Assembly (NCBI GenBank): GCA_922989275.2
Contig: OV277857.1
Location: 49,019,083 to 49,083,082, forward strand
Origin: Gari tellinella
Taxonomy: Eukaryota > Mollusca > Bivalvia > Cardiida > Psammobiidae
DNA: 64,000 nucleotides
Direction of reading: 5' to 3'
The notes beneath the pieces were generated by a model that did no database searches, was not told the origin of the DNA, and saw only the letters and a program-made list of their open reading frames with translations. Positions 24,801 to 32,995 of this stretch are shown piece after piece (the stretch's first letter is position 1; the number at the start of each line of letters is the position of its first letter). The translations under genes and the position numbers were made by a program.

Positions 24801-27800
24801 AGTATGACAATGTCATCTTGCCAACCTGATATTAAAACTAAACTATCATGATTCTATTTAAGCTGATGATCATGTGCTCTGCCTTAAAAAGCTTGAATTT
24901 GACACATATTTTCAATATATTGCTCTAATTTGCATATACTGTGAGTGGTTGCTAAGGTAACCAACTACATGTATTATATTCCTGCTAATATTTAGTTGCA
25001 AACCTGATAGTGATCTTCACGTACAATAGTTATAATACGTTAATGTTATTTGCCGAAAACTCAATGTTGACACACATTCAATACAATGATTTTATTTAGC
25101 ATATTCTGTGAGTGGTTGCTATGGAAACAAAATTTTAATTTAATGCTAAAAGAGAATGTTGGTATGACATTGTTTTCTTGCAAACCTGATAATAAGCTTT
25201 AAGTACAATGGTTGTAATAGGTTGCTGTGCTTTACATAAAAAGCTCTAATATGACACACACATGCGTATGTTCAATATAATGCTCTTTTTTACTATAAAT
25301 TGTGAGTGGTTGCTAAGGTTACTCAGTGTTATGTTCACGCATAAAGATAATGTTTGTATGAAAATATTGAATTGCAAACCAGATAATGAACTTAAAGTAC
25401 AATGATTGTAATATGTTGCTGTACATTGCCTTTAACAACTTGAATTTGACTCGCATATTCAATATTATGCTCTTATATAACATAATTGTGAGTGGTTGCT
25501 AAGGTAACAATATGGTGTTTTCGTGCAAAAAGTGAGCGGTTATATGACAATATAAAAGTGCAAACTTTATAAAGAAACTGAATTACAAATGTTCTGATAG
25601 GTTCCTGTACTTTGCCTTTAAGAACGCAAAACTTTGACCATATTTTCAAAATAATTATTTTACATTGTCAGTGGTTGCTAGGGTAACCGAATGTTCTTTT
25701 CGTATTCAAAGTGAATATTTATATGACAATATTATCTTGTTAATCTGACAATAAACTTTAAGTACAATAGTTCTGTTAGTTTACGGTATATTGTATTTAC
25801 AAAAACTTGAATTTGACCCATTATTTCAAAATGTTGCTCTTATAAAGTATAATGTTGTGAGGTGTTGCTAAGGTAACCGATTTTTTTTATGTCTAAAGTG
25901 AATGTTACATAACAATGTTAACTTGCAAACCTGATAATGACACTTAAGTACCATTGTTTTGATTGGTTGCTGTATTTTATCTTAAAAACACATGGAATTT
26001 GACACATATTTTCGATACAATGCTGTTATTTAGCATACATTGTGAGTGGTTGCTATGGTAACCAAACGTTATTTTTATGTTTAAAGTGAAAATTAAATGA
26101 CACTGCTAACTATCAAATCTGATGATGCAACTACGGTACCATGGTTCTGATATGTTGCTGTACTTTTCCTTAAAAAGAACTTTAGTTTGACTCACATTTT
26201 CAATATAAGGCTCTTATTTAGCAATTGCATTGAGCGGTTACTAAGGCAACCAAATGCTGTTTTCATCTTAACAGTGAATGTTTACAAGACAGTGCTAACT
26301 TGCAAACCTGATAATGAAACTAATTTAAGAAAGTGTGTAATAGTTTTGATAGTTTTCTGTATTTTGCGTTCCGAAAGTCTTGAATTTGGCACATATTTTT
26401 AGTAAATTACGTTCTGTTGGCAGGGGTTACCATAGTTACCAACTAATATCTGCATATGTTGTCTTCTACTTTCATTTAATAACACTAAACTATATTGTTA
26501 TAGCAATTTCAAAGTGATCCTGGTATCTTTTAAGCAATCCTGCTCAGTTACATAGGAAATTACAACATTAAAAAGTCGATAGTTTCGTTGTCATGGTTAC
26601 CCCCTTAGCAACCAGAATCCCAAAGGTATTCTTCCAAAACCGTAAACAACACATGTGTTACTTGTTATTAGTGATCACATTCAAGCTCAGCATGGATGCA
26701 TAAATATTCTACCAGTCCTTAAAATATGCAAAAATCATGATTTCTCACTTTCAGTATATTGGCCCCTAAAGATCGCACGTGCCTACCAATTGGGTATAAT
26801 GTAGAGTCTAATCCTACAATGCTATTTTATTGGCTAAGTGTCAAAGTTCAACATACAAATGTCATTTTATCTGAAATATGTACAGTTTTCTCTGAAAAAG
26901 TCTGTGAATTTGTCATATTTTACTCACCAAAAACACTGATTTTTGGCGAAAATCTTGATTTCGCGTTGCCATGGCAACCGGATGTGGGAAATAAATTGTC
27001 GGGGTATTTTTACCCATTTCATGTAGAGAGGTACAAATGGTGTAAGTTTTATGCAAATCGGTGACTATGCGTGCCGCAATCTGGTTGATGGTTACAGAGA
27101 ATAGCTATTAATTGTTAAATTTGATGTATAAGCACTTGGAAGATCAGTGAACTAAAAAGAACGGGAAATGGTAGATTAATATTTTCTATAGCTAATACAT
27201 GTAATATAATTCTAAAAAACACCTTTTTCTTAACCACCGTCCATGGCGCTTAAATATTCTGTCCTTGACGCCGCTATTTGCAGCTGCTGTAGCACCTCCT
27301 GATCTCAAAGAATGTAAACAGTATTTAGAAGTATCTTTCACATGCGGACGTATCGTCTCAATAAATTGCTCTCTGAGATTTGTGTAGGACATGTTAACAC
27401 AATATTTCCTTACTTTATAACCCGACTTTGTATTGCTCAAATTACAAAACAAAAAATCACTGCCGGATAAAGATGCCCAAGATATATACTTTTGAATATT
27501 CACTACAGGACAGAGCTGCGTGCCACTGTTTGCAATCACTATCCACACACCGTCTCTGTATTTATCAGTTGTACTGCCTTCTATAAACAAACACATATGA
27601 TCCGATTCAAAAAACATGTCCGAAATTTAAATGATTAATAATCTGAATTTCTAAGAAAACCTGCGTAAGCCAACAAACAAGGACAAATGATTATCTGAGA
27701 TTTAAGATTGTTACTTTCATATAACCACGAATGAAGAACTACTCGTTCTTCATTCGTGATATAACTTGCTATAAATCACAGACAATAATTCTATACTCAT

Positions 27801-30800
27801 AGGTTCTTTTTTACATTTTGGTTTACTTAAAATTCTTTTAGCAGATTGGTGTCGAATCAGTATGAGATGAAAATCCATAAAGTTCATGAAACCATTTCAT
27901 GGCATGAAAAGCATTAATGACGATAAATACAGGGCTACCACAATGGGTTAAGCAGGCAAAATGTCCCCCGACCCCCAAACCATTACACATACCCACTTTG
28001 TCCATCGAATGAAAGCCAGTTCGTACTTTTTGCTAGTATTTTCCGCTGTGGAACTGTGCAATAGTTCCGGGAGGTGGTTCACTCTACCCACCAACACCGT
28101 CGGAAGAATCTCATCTTTGTGTAACTGCATAAATAGATTTGTAAACAAAAACTCTACATTAGTAGCATAATTATAGTGCATCAAAAACATCGCCAAACCT
28201 ATACATGTAATAGTCTAAACGTTTTGGGGGGAAATCCCATCAACAAAGATACCTTCTTTGTCAGCATCCGCTATGAAATAACTCGGGAAAACTCCCATTT
28301 CGGAGATACCTCGTAAGACAGCAAACGCTATTTTACCCGTAAACCAGGTTAGCTCCCTTTGCATGCGCCGTTATAGAGGCAGATAACACTAAGTCAACGA
28401 TTCCACTTTGAGTTTCCTCCCTTCAACCATACGCTTTATGTTGTGCTACCAAACCGCACATGTAAAGTTGAAACTCGATAAATATCCCAGAAAAGTGTCC
28501 CCATACCCGGCATGTCGGGTCAGCCTTTTGTCATTTATGTTTAGATGTAGCAAATGCTATCCTGTGATATCGAGTTTTTCCGCGTATATATATATCTGTT
28601 TAGTAAGATACATAGAAGATAATCAATTTCTTTCGATTGATATGAAAAATATATCAAGAGAATGGGTTGTTATCTGGTTAAAAACGAGTCCGCAGGACGA
28701 TTTTTTTTTTTACCAGAAACAAACCTATTCTCGTGATATATTTTTCATATCTATTCAAAGTAATTGATTATTCTATTTATTATATATATTTTAATGACGT
28801 TTTTACAGAAAAACACACGAAATTGATTACCGCGACGTCACTAAAGTAATTATGACGTGACGTCACAAATAGTGATATCATCACTACATGTAGTGATGAT
28901 ATCAACTGTGACGATATCAAAATTATTTAACTGAGAAATATCTACATGTAGTGATGATATCAACTGTGACGATATCAAAATTATTTAACTGAGAAATATC
29001 TATAAATCATCGATAGGTATATAATAAAAAGGTATGTATCTTACTCTTCGTATTTTACTGTTTATATTTTACACCCACATCGCTTTCAACAAGCCTGGCG
29101 CCATGTATACGTACAAGTTCCGCATTAACTTTCGTTGCATAAAATAATTCTCAAGTATCAACTGCTTCTGGGTGTAAAATAATTTAAACAACCATTTAGA
29201 TGTTATTGCTGTGCATTTTTATTGGTGGTATATCACCAGTAGGCGGTGCGCTACAGGACGTTGTGTTCAGCTCTCCACGTTCTTGACAGAAACAGCCGAT
29301 CAGGAGTCCGTTTCATAAAACTACGTACGAAAAAAACGATCGTAAGTAAAAACTTTAAAATGCATTTAATTTCTGATTTCTCTATCTAATCCTGTCTTGT
29401 GACATCTCTTTGGAATCGTCTTTTCAAGACGATTCAAAAAAAGATGTCACAAGACAGGATTAGATGTAGAAATAAATAATAACTGAGAATTTATAATCTA
29501 ACTTACGACAACATTTGTCGTACGAAGTTTTATGAAACGGGCCACAGATTCGCTTAAATTCGCTCGTCATATCGGCTGTTTCCGCCAAGAACGTACTGAG
29601 CTGAATACAACGGGCTGTATCGCACCGCAAACTGGTAACCCAGGTGTATATCGGTATACCCTGCACATTTAAGGCCTTTCGCTCACGGAAGTCGGTCTTG
29701 CGGGCGAGCGGGTATGCGTCTTGGCAACATAGACTTTTTCCGTACGTGCTTATACTAGAAAATTTATATAAAGGAAATGTTGATACGAATTAGTACAATC
29801 CTTCATAGCGCAGTGAGTAGAGTGATTGACTTTCATTTGATAGGTCATAGGTTCGAGAACCATCCGATCCAAATATTGTTTTTACGTGTCCGATTTATTG
29901 ACTTGTCAATCCATAACGCAGTGATCAAGGGACATGCTATGTTTAGTCTTCGTTGATTAGAATAAGTGATGTTATATACGGTCCAATTATATGTCCACTT
30001 ACATGTACGTTTTAGTTTATTGACTTACAAGTCAATAAAATCGGTATACATGTATACGATTTGATCGAACTATAAAGCCACACATTGAAGCTTACATCAA
30101 TTATATCAATACGTCAACCTTTTCAAGATCAACATTGCCCATTATTATTATGTTTAAACAATATAATTAACCTTGTATGCAAGTCCATGAATAAATAATA
30201 GCGCATTTTAATGACTGAATTTTATTTTTAAGGTAAGTAACTGTATCTCAACTTCAAATTGCCCACATTTTAATAAGGAAATCTGTTATAACAACAAATC
30301 CTGACTGTAATATTTTTTAATTTTTTCTGACCAACTGTTTCATCAACCACATATTTGAATAAAATGAAAACAAATATACATTGAATGAGTCAGTTTTCTG
30401 TAATTCAATTTTTTAGCATTTTTCAAAATTTAAATAGCTGATAACATCTTTCTGAACACCTTTATTCAAAATGTTTTTTACTTTTCTTGTAATTAATGTT
30501 GTGGACTACTTAGTGGGCTAGACTAATAGTCATTAGCTTTATTAATTTTTGAGAAAAATAAAATCATCAAAAATTCCAGGTTTTTGTCAGAAAAAAGACC
30601 TTAAAGACAAACCACACGATAGATTTTGCTTATATTTTCACACATTGATTCGAAGCCTATTATCATTCTTCATGGAAAGTTTCATAACACCTTGTATGGA
30701 AACTAAGCGCACATGCGAAGTACCTTAAGTAAACTATTCTGACTTGATTTCCATGACTCAGAGCGAAAGTTATTTACCTGAGGAAGTGTCTCACTTCCTT

Positions 30801-31757
30801 CGTCGGCGCTGACTACTCAACTAGTGCTGGTCAGCGCCGACGAAGGAAGTGAGAAACTTCTGAAAATTACGCAGGTAAATAACTTTTAAATAACTAATCC
30901 AGAGCATGGAAACAACATTTTTAGTTGTAAGTAAACTATGTTTTATTACATTTTATTGCATTGCGTTTGTGTTAAGTTTCATTTAAACGAGGAAACTTTA
31001 TTTCTTTTCATCTGTGTGCATGAAATCACATGACTACAGTTTGATATATGTTGTTAATATGTGTAGAGTTCCCTCTCTACAATGACACCCAATGGGAGAC
31101 ACAAATTATGTGCGTTCTTCGCAGGTAGGTGTTATACGGAGGGAAATTGGCTTACAGCTGCAAACAACTTGAATCCAGATCAGACGCCGCGTTACGCGGC
31201 GTCTGATCTGGATTCATGCTGTTTGTCAGTAGTCATTGTGGTTTTTTTCTATCAAATTGTCCAATGTGTAAATTTGAGAAAAGCCACAGACGACAATTTT
31301 AAGCAGATGATATTGCAGCCGTGAAAGCTTTAGATAAAATTGTCATTTGGGGGAACGGCGGCAAAGGTCGTTGAAGGGAGAGAGTCGTCATTGGGAGGGC
31401 CGTTGTAGGGAGGGAGCACTGTATTTGTAGATGATAACTCATTCACCCCTGAATCAACAAATGGACATGTTCAGTTTCTAATAAAGTCTAATCCATTTTT
31501 TACCGTATTGTGTTGTCTTTGACAAATATGGAGAAAGTATTGAAAATGTACATATTTAACCTCACCCTCCTACCTACCATGAAAAAGTAGTTGGCCCTTT
31601 TCATTTTTCCGTGTTTTATTGATTCATTTTTTTTTTAAATTCTTTTCACAGGCCCGCAAAGTTCACTCCATTGGGGATCGTGTTAACCGTCATTGCCATA
31701 GTGTTTGTGGTCGTCATTGCTTGTGTCAACGTATATGTGTGTTGCGGTGGCCATTAG
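8076..31757 (+). CDS. Gly/Arg-rich single-pass membrane protein, three exons (131 aa)
   Basis: Not a family I recognise. Exons 8076-8139, 10064-10289 and 31652-31757 join in phase (1, then 2) into 396 nt with GT-AG introns (GAAG|GTATTT..TTGCAG|TTG; TCTGA|GTAAGT..TTCACAG|GCC). Residues 1-21 are a hydrophobic signal peptide, MRTLILIGLLSVLFVG. Residues 25-79 are almost only Gly with regularly spaced Arg and some Ser. Residues 86-97 are acidic (DDDVDYDFDDSE). Residues 104-126 form a Val/Ile-rich membrane helix, followed by CCGGH. Predicted topology is type I with the Gly/Arg part outside the cell; this is inference. The second intron is 21.4 kb and is swollen by tandem repeats and transposons. 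The first exon has a duplicate at 43110. A possible ATTAAA poly(A) signal is at 31866. An adhesive or matrix role is conceivable but unproven. Confidence 0.75.
8411..8490. repeat. GACA/GAGACA microsatellite
   Basis: Imperfect (GACA)n and (GAGA)n tracts. They are the reverse complement of the motif in the long microsatellite at 9424-9895. Confidence 0.8.
8521..8538. repeat. Poly-G run (18 bases)
   Basis: An uninterrupted run of 18 G. Similar homopolymers occur at about 38495-38510 (C), 38814-38835 (G) and 45936-45958 (C). Their exact lengths are prone to sequencing error. Confidence 0.9.
8709..8938. repeat. Family A MITE, diverged copy
   Basis: It starts TACAGGGGAAAATGTG and ends AATAACGTCTTCTCCACTGTA. 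The subterminal ACCGCAAACGAAACGCAAAC motif is kept, while the right arm of the core hairpin is mostly lost after AGACGCCGGGCTAGCC. It lies in intron 1 of the Gly/Arg gene. Confidence 0.65.
9007..9060. repeat. Hairpin core
   Basis: AGTTTGGATCCTGATCAGAT and TCTGATCAGGTCTCG pair around CCGAGTTACTCGG. It has no recognisable shell. Confidence 0.5.
9424..9895. repeat. Long TCTG/TC microsatellite in intron 1
   Basis: About 470 bp of imperfect (TCTG)n, (TCTC)n and (TGTC)n. All six frames through it are open because the repeat lacks stop codons, giving spurious Leu/Ser/Val/Cys-rich or Arg/Glu-rich readings. It ends about 170 bp before exon 2. Confidence 0.9.
10064..10289 (+). CDS. Exon 2, Gly/Arg and acidic region
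   Basis: The acceptor TTTCCCCATTCATATTGCAG precedes V-D-C, then runs of Gly broken by Arg, then TKYTHFDDDVDYDFDDS. The donor TCTGA|GTAAGT is a full consensus. A longer frame open from 9571 runs in from the TCTG microsatellite and is not used. GC content is far above the surroundings. Confidence 0.75.
10422..10664. repeat. Family C TTAA element
   Basis: TTAACCCTTTCAACCCTAAA on the left and GGGTTAAAAGGGTTAA on the right give inverted ends with TTAA flanks. The core is GTGCAGACCCTGATCAGAGG and its complement, ending CACTGTTTAC. It lies 132 bp after exon 2. Confidence 0.75.
11260..11514. repeat. Family D TTAA element (tandem copy 1)
   Basis: It begins TTAACCCTTTACCCCGTATCC and ends GGTGATGGGTTGA, where the right TTAA has mutated to TTGA. 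The core is AAGCAGGATGAAAGTAAAGC..AATGCACC and its complement. Equivalent elements sit at about 15803-16050 and 19694-19942 in the other units. Confidence 0.75.
11530..12138. mobile_element. Family L foldback insertion, only in tandem copy 1
   Basis: CCGGGGTGTGTTTTATT on the left and AAAAAACACACCCCTGG on the right are inverted ends. Subterminal ATCATGATTATGATTA motifs also occur inverted. Comparison with copy 2 (ACACATGCAATCCTGGTGAG) shows the empty site. The ~605 bp insertion therefore post-dates the duplication, or was lost cleanly from the others. The interior holds further decayed hairpin cores near 11640 and 11790. Confidence 0.75.
12350..12595. repeat. Truncated family B element (tandem copy 1)
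   Basis: ACACGGCGTCTGATCTGGAT, TCAAGCTGTATGTCACTCGT and the end GTAGAGAGGGAACACTGTA are the right half of family B. The left half has been replaced by unrelated sequence. Repeated at about 16285-16525 and 20175-20415. Confidence 0.6.
13212..13589 (-). other. Conserved minus-strand open region, possible decayed exon (copy 1)
   Basis: A 125-codon frame starts at 13589, but its first ~30 codons lie in a family G hairpin. In another minus frame roughly 70 codons are open over the middle, reading FQTVFLIGAFGPYQWKW and VDVLTEENMSESDYHIYRTS, then AYARGDFK and stop. That composition looks more like protein than chance. A third frame continues METYFATLLELNLSAVYP. I cannot name a family. The pattern suggests a frameshifted relic of a protein-coding segment carried into the unit. 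The same region is at 17146-17523 and 21020-21397. Confidence 0.3.
13545..13690. repeat. Family G hairpin (tandem copy 1)
   Basis: CCTATGGTGTTGCTACTCATTAGAATCGTC pairs imperfectly with GACAATTCTG..ATAATGACACCATAGG around TTGAAGAG. The intact relative is at 41228-41410. Also present in the other tandem copies. Confidence 0.6.
13901..14212. repeat. Family B MITE (tandem copy 1)
   Basis: TACAGTGTTCCTTCTCTACA on the left and GGGAGGGAGCACTGTTA on the right, with core hairpin TTGAATCCAGATCAGATGCC and its complement. Equivalents at about 17833-18144 and 21707-22049; the last is the longest. Confidence 0.75.
14704..14942. repeat. Family A MITE (tandem copy 1)
   Basis: TACAGTGGAGAATCTGTTAT and its complement ATAACAGATTCTCCACTGTA, with the usual core hairpin. 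Equivalents are at about 18638-18832 (one hairpin arm deleted) and 22541-22787. Confidence 0.8.
15199..15376. repeat. Family K foldback element (tandem copy 1)
   Basis: Ends ACAGTCGAACTCATTGAACT and ATATCGAAATTGGACTGTA are inverted, with TATTTCAAAGTTAAAACGGG pairing with ACATTTTAACTTTGAAATA. The independent copy at 58503-58698 shares ends and stems. Repeated at about 19089-19264 and 23041-23218. Confidence 0.7.
15491..19379 (+). repeat. Tandem unit copy 2 (3,889 bp)
   Basis: Nearly identical to copy 1 without the family L insertion. Its family A element lacks one arm of the core hairpin near 18736, where TTGTTTA joins straight to CCCGGCGTCTG. It shares with copy 1 a deletion of about 40 bp in its family B element (near 18025). 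It lies in intron 2 of the Gly/Arg gene. Confidence 0.9.
17146..17523 (-). other. Conserved minus-strand open region (copy 2)
   Basis: Same sequence as at 13212-13589 with single-base differences, for example Trp for Arg in the longest frame. The copies are too young for their conservation to imply selection. Confidence 0.3.
19380..23333 (+). repeat. Tandem unit copy 3 (~3,954 bp)
   Basis: Nearly identical to copies 1 and 2. Near 21900 it keeps a segment (GTCCAATATGTAACTTGGAG and following) that both others lack, so its family B element is the most complete. It has lost about 15 bp near 20475 and gained an extra CAAACG unit near 22580. Confidence 0.9.
21020..21397 (-). other. Conserved minus-strand open region (copy 3)
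   Basis: Same sequence as at 13212-13589. Here the longest frame starts later, at 21364. Confidence 0.3.
23562..24576 (-). mobile_element. P2: 1,015 bp TTAA element with tRNA-like module
   Basis: It begins GGTACTTCGCATGTGCGC and ends GCGAAAGGCC. The left flank is TTAA and the right is GTAA, a mutated TTAA; the uninterrupted tandem copies have a single TTAA here (CGTTTAAGC). It is the inverse of P3 (29673-30724), matching it over its length. No open reading frame of note. Strand is given by the tRNA-like module, which reads on the minus strand. Confidence 0.8.
24388..24465 (-). promoter_or_regulatory. tRNA-like segment in P2
   Basis: On the minus strand, CATAACGCAGTCAGTACAGT is followed by GGTTCGAGACCC, an exact B-box match (GGTTCGANNCC). 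The A box is weaker than in P1. Confidence 0.45.
24662..26460 (+). repeat. ~186 bp satellite with an X-box-like palindrome per unit
   Basis: Ten units can be anchored on GTGAGTGGTTGCTA at about 24748, 24941, 25108, 25302, 25488, 25667, 25857, 26042, 26230 and 26417. Spacing ranges from 167 to 194 bp. Each unit carries GGTTGCTAAGGTAACC or a close variant, then TTGCAAACCTGATAATGA, then CTTGAATTTGACACATATTT. Units are well diverged, so the array is old compared with the 3.9 kb tandem. The palindrome resembles the RFX X-box GTTGCCATGGCAAC. Confidence 0.8.
26461..27065 (+). repeat. Satellite-flanking repeat with perfect X-box
   Basis: The stretch after the array contains GTTGTCATGGTTACCCCC at 26590 and a perfect GTTGCCATGGCAAC at 26965-26978. 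A 101-codon open frame (26759-27064) covers the second one. It has no recognisable domain or splice sites, and I do not treat it as a gene. Confidence 0.5.
27192..28196 (-). pseudogene. Decayed tyrosine recombinase (Crypton-, DIRS- or Ngaro-like)
   Basis: Read on the minus strand in three pieces. The first (28196 downward) has LPELLHSSTAENTSKKYELA-type residues, the core-binding helices. The middle (about 27945-27830) gives AFHAMKWFHELYGF before a stop, and near 27680 LLAYAGFLRNSDY before another stop. The last (27617-27192) has DHMCLFIEGSTTDKYRDG and CLHSLRSGGATAAANSGVKD, which contains the catalytic H-x-x-R, then RHGRW. The usual continuation to the catalytic tyrosine is replaced by unrelated residues. 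Several stops and frame changes separate the pieces, so no active enzyme is made. Proteins of this kind are known from transposons of marine invertebrates. A ~45 bp palindrome at 27720 interrupts the middle. Confidence 0.7.
28617..28772. repeat. Imperfect palindrome in family X
   Basis: AATCAATTTCTTTCGATTGATATG pairs with the complement of CATATCTATTCAAAGTAATTGATT. The paired parts continue through AAAAATATATCAAGAGAATG to the centre CGAGTCCGCAGGACGA. A 119-codon frame over it (28408-28767) is a by-product. Confidence 0.6.
28884..29001 (+). repeat. Direct duplication of ~59 bp
   Basis: The block CTACATGTAGTGATGATATC..AACTGAGAAATAT occurs twice in a row with almost no change. Just upstream is a GTGACGTCAC palindrome (CRE-like TGACGTCA). 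Confidence 0.8.
29303..29543. repeat. Family F element inside family X
   Basis: It begins GTCCGTTTCATAAAACTACG and ends TACGAAGTTTTATGAAACGGGCC; the two halves pair almost completely. It interrupts the CCGATCAG..CTGTTTCCGCC palindrome of family X near its centre. Confidence 0.75.
29673..30724 (+). mobile_element. P3: 1,052 bp TTAA element with tRNA-like module
   Basis: Exact TTAA flanks (29669-29672 and 30725-30728) and ends GGCCTTTCGC / GCGAAGTACC. It is the inverted counterpart of P2 and shares its tRNA-like segment and AT-rich interior. No transposase. It separates the family X repeat from the hairpin at 30748. Confidence 0.8.
29812..29862 (+). promoter_or_regulatory. tRNA-like segment in P3
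   Basis: TAGCGCAGTGAGTAGAGTG resembles an A box (one mismatch), and GGTTCGAGAACC (29850-29861) is an exact B box. Confidence 0.45.
30748..30915. repeat. Hairpin with GTCAGCGCCGACGAAGGAAG arms
   Basis: CACTTCCTTCGTCGGCGCTGAC pairs with its complement around TACTCAACTAGTGCTG. Outer parts AAAGTTATTTACCTGA and CAGGTAAATAACTTTTA pair as well. I saw no second copy of this family in the window. Confidence 0.65.
31062..31423. repeat. Family B MITE
   Basis: GTAGAGTTCCCTCTCTACAA on the left, GTAGGGAGGGAGCACTGTA on the right. The core is CTTGAATCCAGATCAGACGC and its complement. It lies ~230 bp before exon 3 of the Gly/Arg gene. Confidence 0.8.
31652..31757 (+). CDS. Exon 3, membrane segment and stop
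   Basis: A pyrimidine-rich tract and TTCTTTTCACAG precede the exon. Joined to exon 2 it reads E-P-A-K-F-T-P-L-G, then a 20-residue hydrophobic stretch, then NVYVCCGGH and TAG. The hydrophobic helix appears only in the frame dictated by exon 2, which is good evidence for the join across 21 kb. Confidence 0.75.
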
Positions 31758-32036
31758 TCCATTATGCATAATAGAACCACACTACCCTACGGTTTTCCAC
31801 GAGCCATCTCATTGTGCACACTGTCGCATGGCATTTCCATTTCACCGACAAGTGTTGTCTGGTTTATTAAACCCATCAGGGTCAGTCAGATTTGAGAACA
31901 CAGTGAAGACCCACATCAGAACCACATCAGAACCACGTCTTTTCGGAACCCATCTGATTCGGGTTGGATTAACCGGTGTTATTGGAACTAACCGGTGTTA
32001 CCGGTCAAAACTGTATCCCAGTATATGGAACTGCAC

Positions 32037-32279
32037 TAACCCTTTCTCCGCATAGAAGCGCCTTTCAGCTCATTCAATTTGAAGTAAAAATAGTTCCTAT
32101 GTAAACAGTCATGGATTTGGATGACAAGAAATATGTTCTTTATTCTAACAGATGCAAGCTTAAAGCAGGCTGAGAGTAATGCAGAATGCGCCTTAAGGCA
32201 CATTCTGCCTTACTCTCAACCTGCTTAAAGGGGTCACCTGTCTTCAAAACTAGAAACAGGATATGGGATAAAGGGTTAA
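32037..32279. repeat. Family D TTAA element
   Basis: CTAACCCTTTCTCCGCATAG on the left (first base of TTAA changed) and GATAAAGGGTTAA on the right. The core is AAGCAGGCTGAGAGTAATGC and its complement around CCTTAAGG. It lies ~280 bp after the stop codon of the Gly/Arg gene. Confidence 0.7.
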
Positions 32280-32519
32280 CATATTTTGCAAGAACTTCCT
32301 AATGGCGCAATCGTCTATATTTTTGCATCCTGATCAGACGACACGTCACGCGGCCTCTGATCAGTATCCAAACTGTTATTCACTGATATCAATATTACTT
32401 AAATCAAAATTTTAAAAATATTGAAAACAAAGATTGCAGACGACAGTTTTTAGCAGACGGTAATTTGGCAGAGAAAGAGTTCAACTCTGTCTTTATATAG
32501 TGGTCGCCATGTTGTTTCA

Positions 32520-32570
32520 TTGTGGTTGGTTGATTGATTGATTGGTTGATTGATTGATTGATTGATTTAG
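32520..32570. repeat. TTGA microsatellite
   Basis: GGTTGGTTGATTGATTGATT and further (GATT)n units. Short hairpin remnants (CCTGATCAGACGACACGTCA) lie just upstream at 32322-32376. Confidence 0.85.
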
Positions 32571-32750
32571 TTGGGTAATCGGCATCGCGACACATGCATA
32601 AAATGGTCATATGACATTGAACTTCATTGTAGACTGCTCTACACACATTATTATATTATTAATAATTTTATTATTATTATTATAATGGCGTGCCATCAAT
32701 CTGTATCATGTTTCATATACACGTTAACAACCCAGTTATCATGTGTTTGT

Positions 32751-32979
32751 TACAGTGGAGAATAAGGTACTACATGTATTTCGCAATAAGCGTGTTTATG
32801 CTAAAATTATTATTTCTATTGCAAACAGTTTGGATCCAGATCAGACGCCGGGTAACCCGGCGTCTGATCAGGCTTCAAACTGTTTGACACTAAAATTAAA
32901 ATGAAAGTTTCTACATTTTAGTCCATTGTGTTTTGTTTGCGTTTTTAAAACGGGAAAGAATAATGTCTTCTCCACTGTG
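32751..32979. repeat. Family A MITE, opposite orientation
   Basis: TTACAGTGGAGAATAAGGTA to AATGTCTTCTCCACTGTG, with the CAGACGCCGGGTAACCCGGC core. The order of subterminal motifs is reversed relative to 5205-5454. Confidence 0.75.
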
Positions 32980-32995
32980 CAACCCAATTATCAAG

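Larger units (their letters stand above)
28555..29660. repeat. Family X repeat, copy 1, with insertions
   Basis: It starts near TGATATCGAGTTTTTCCGCG and carries GTATTTTACTG, CGCTTTCAACAAGCCTGGCG, TGGGTGTAAAATAATTTAAA and, at the end, ATATCGGCTGTTTCCGCCAA with AACTGGTAACC. The same order is seen at 37695-38130 and 53336-53775. This copy is expanded by a palindrome (28617-28772), a block with a direct duplication (28884-29001) and a family F element (29303-29543). Confidence 0.6.

Noticed and set aside
24662..26460. Centromeric satellite
   Set aside because: Only ten diverged units and genes close by; nothing supports centromere function.
26759..27064. 101-codon open frame
   Set aside because: No domain, no homologous motif, and it spans an X-box-bearing repeat next to the satellite.
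28408..28767. 119-codon open frame
   Set aside because: It lies over an imperfect palindrome in family X; open by repeat composition.
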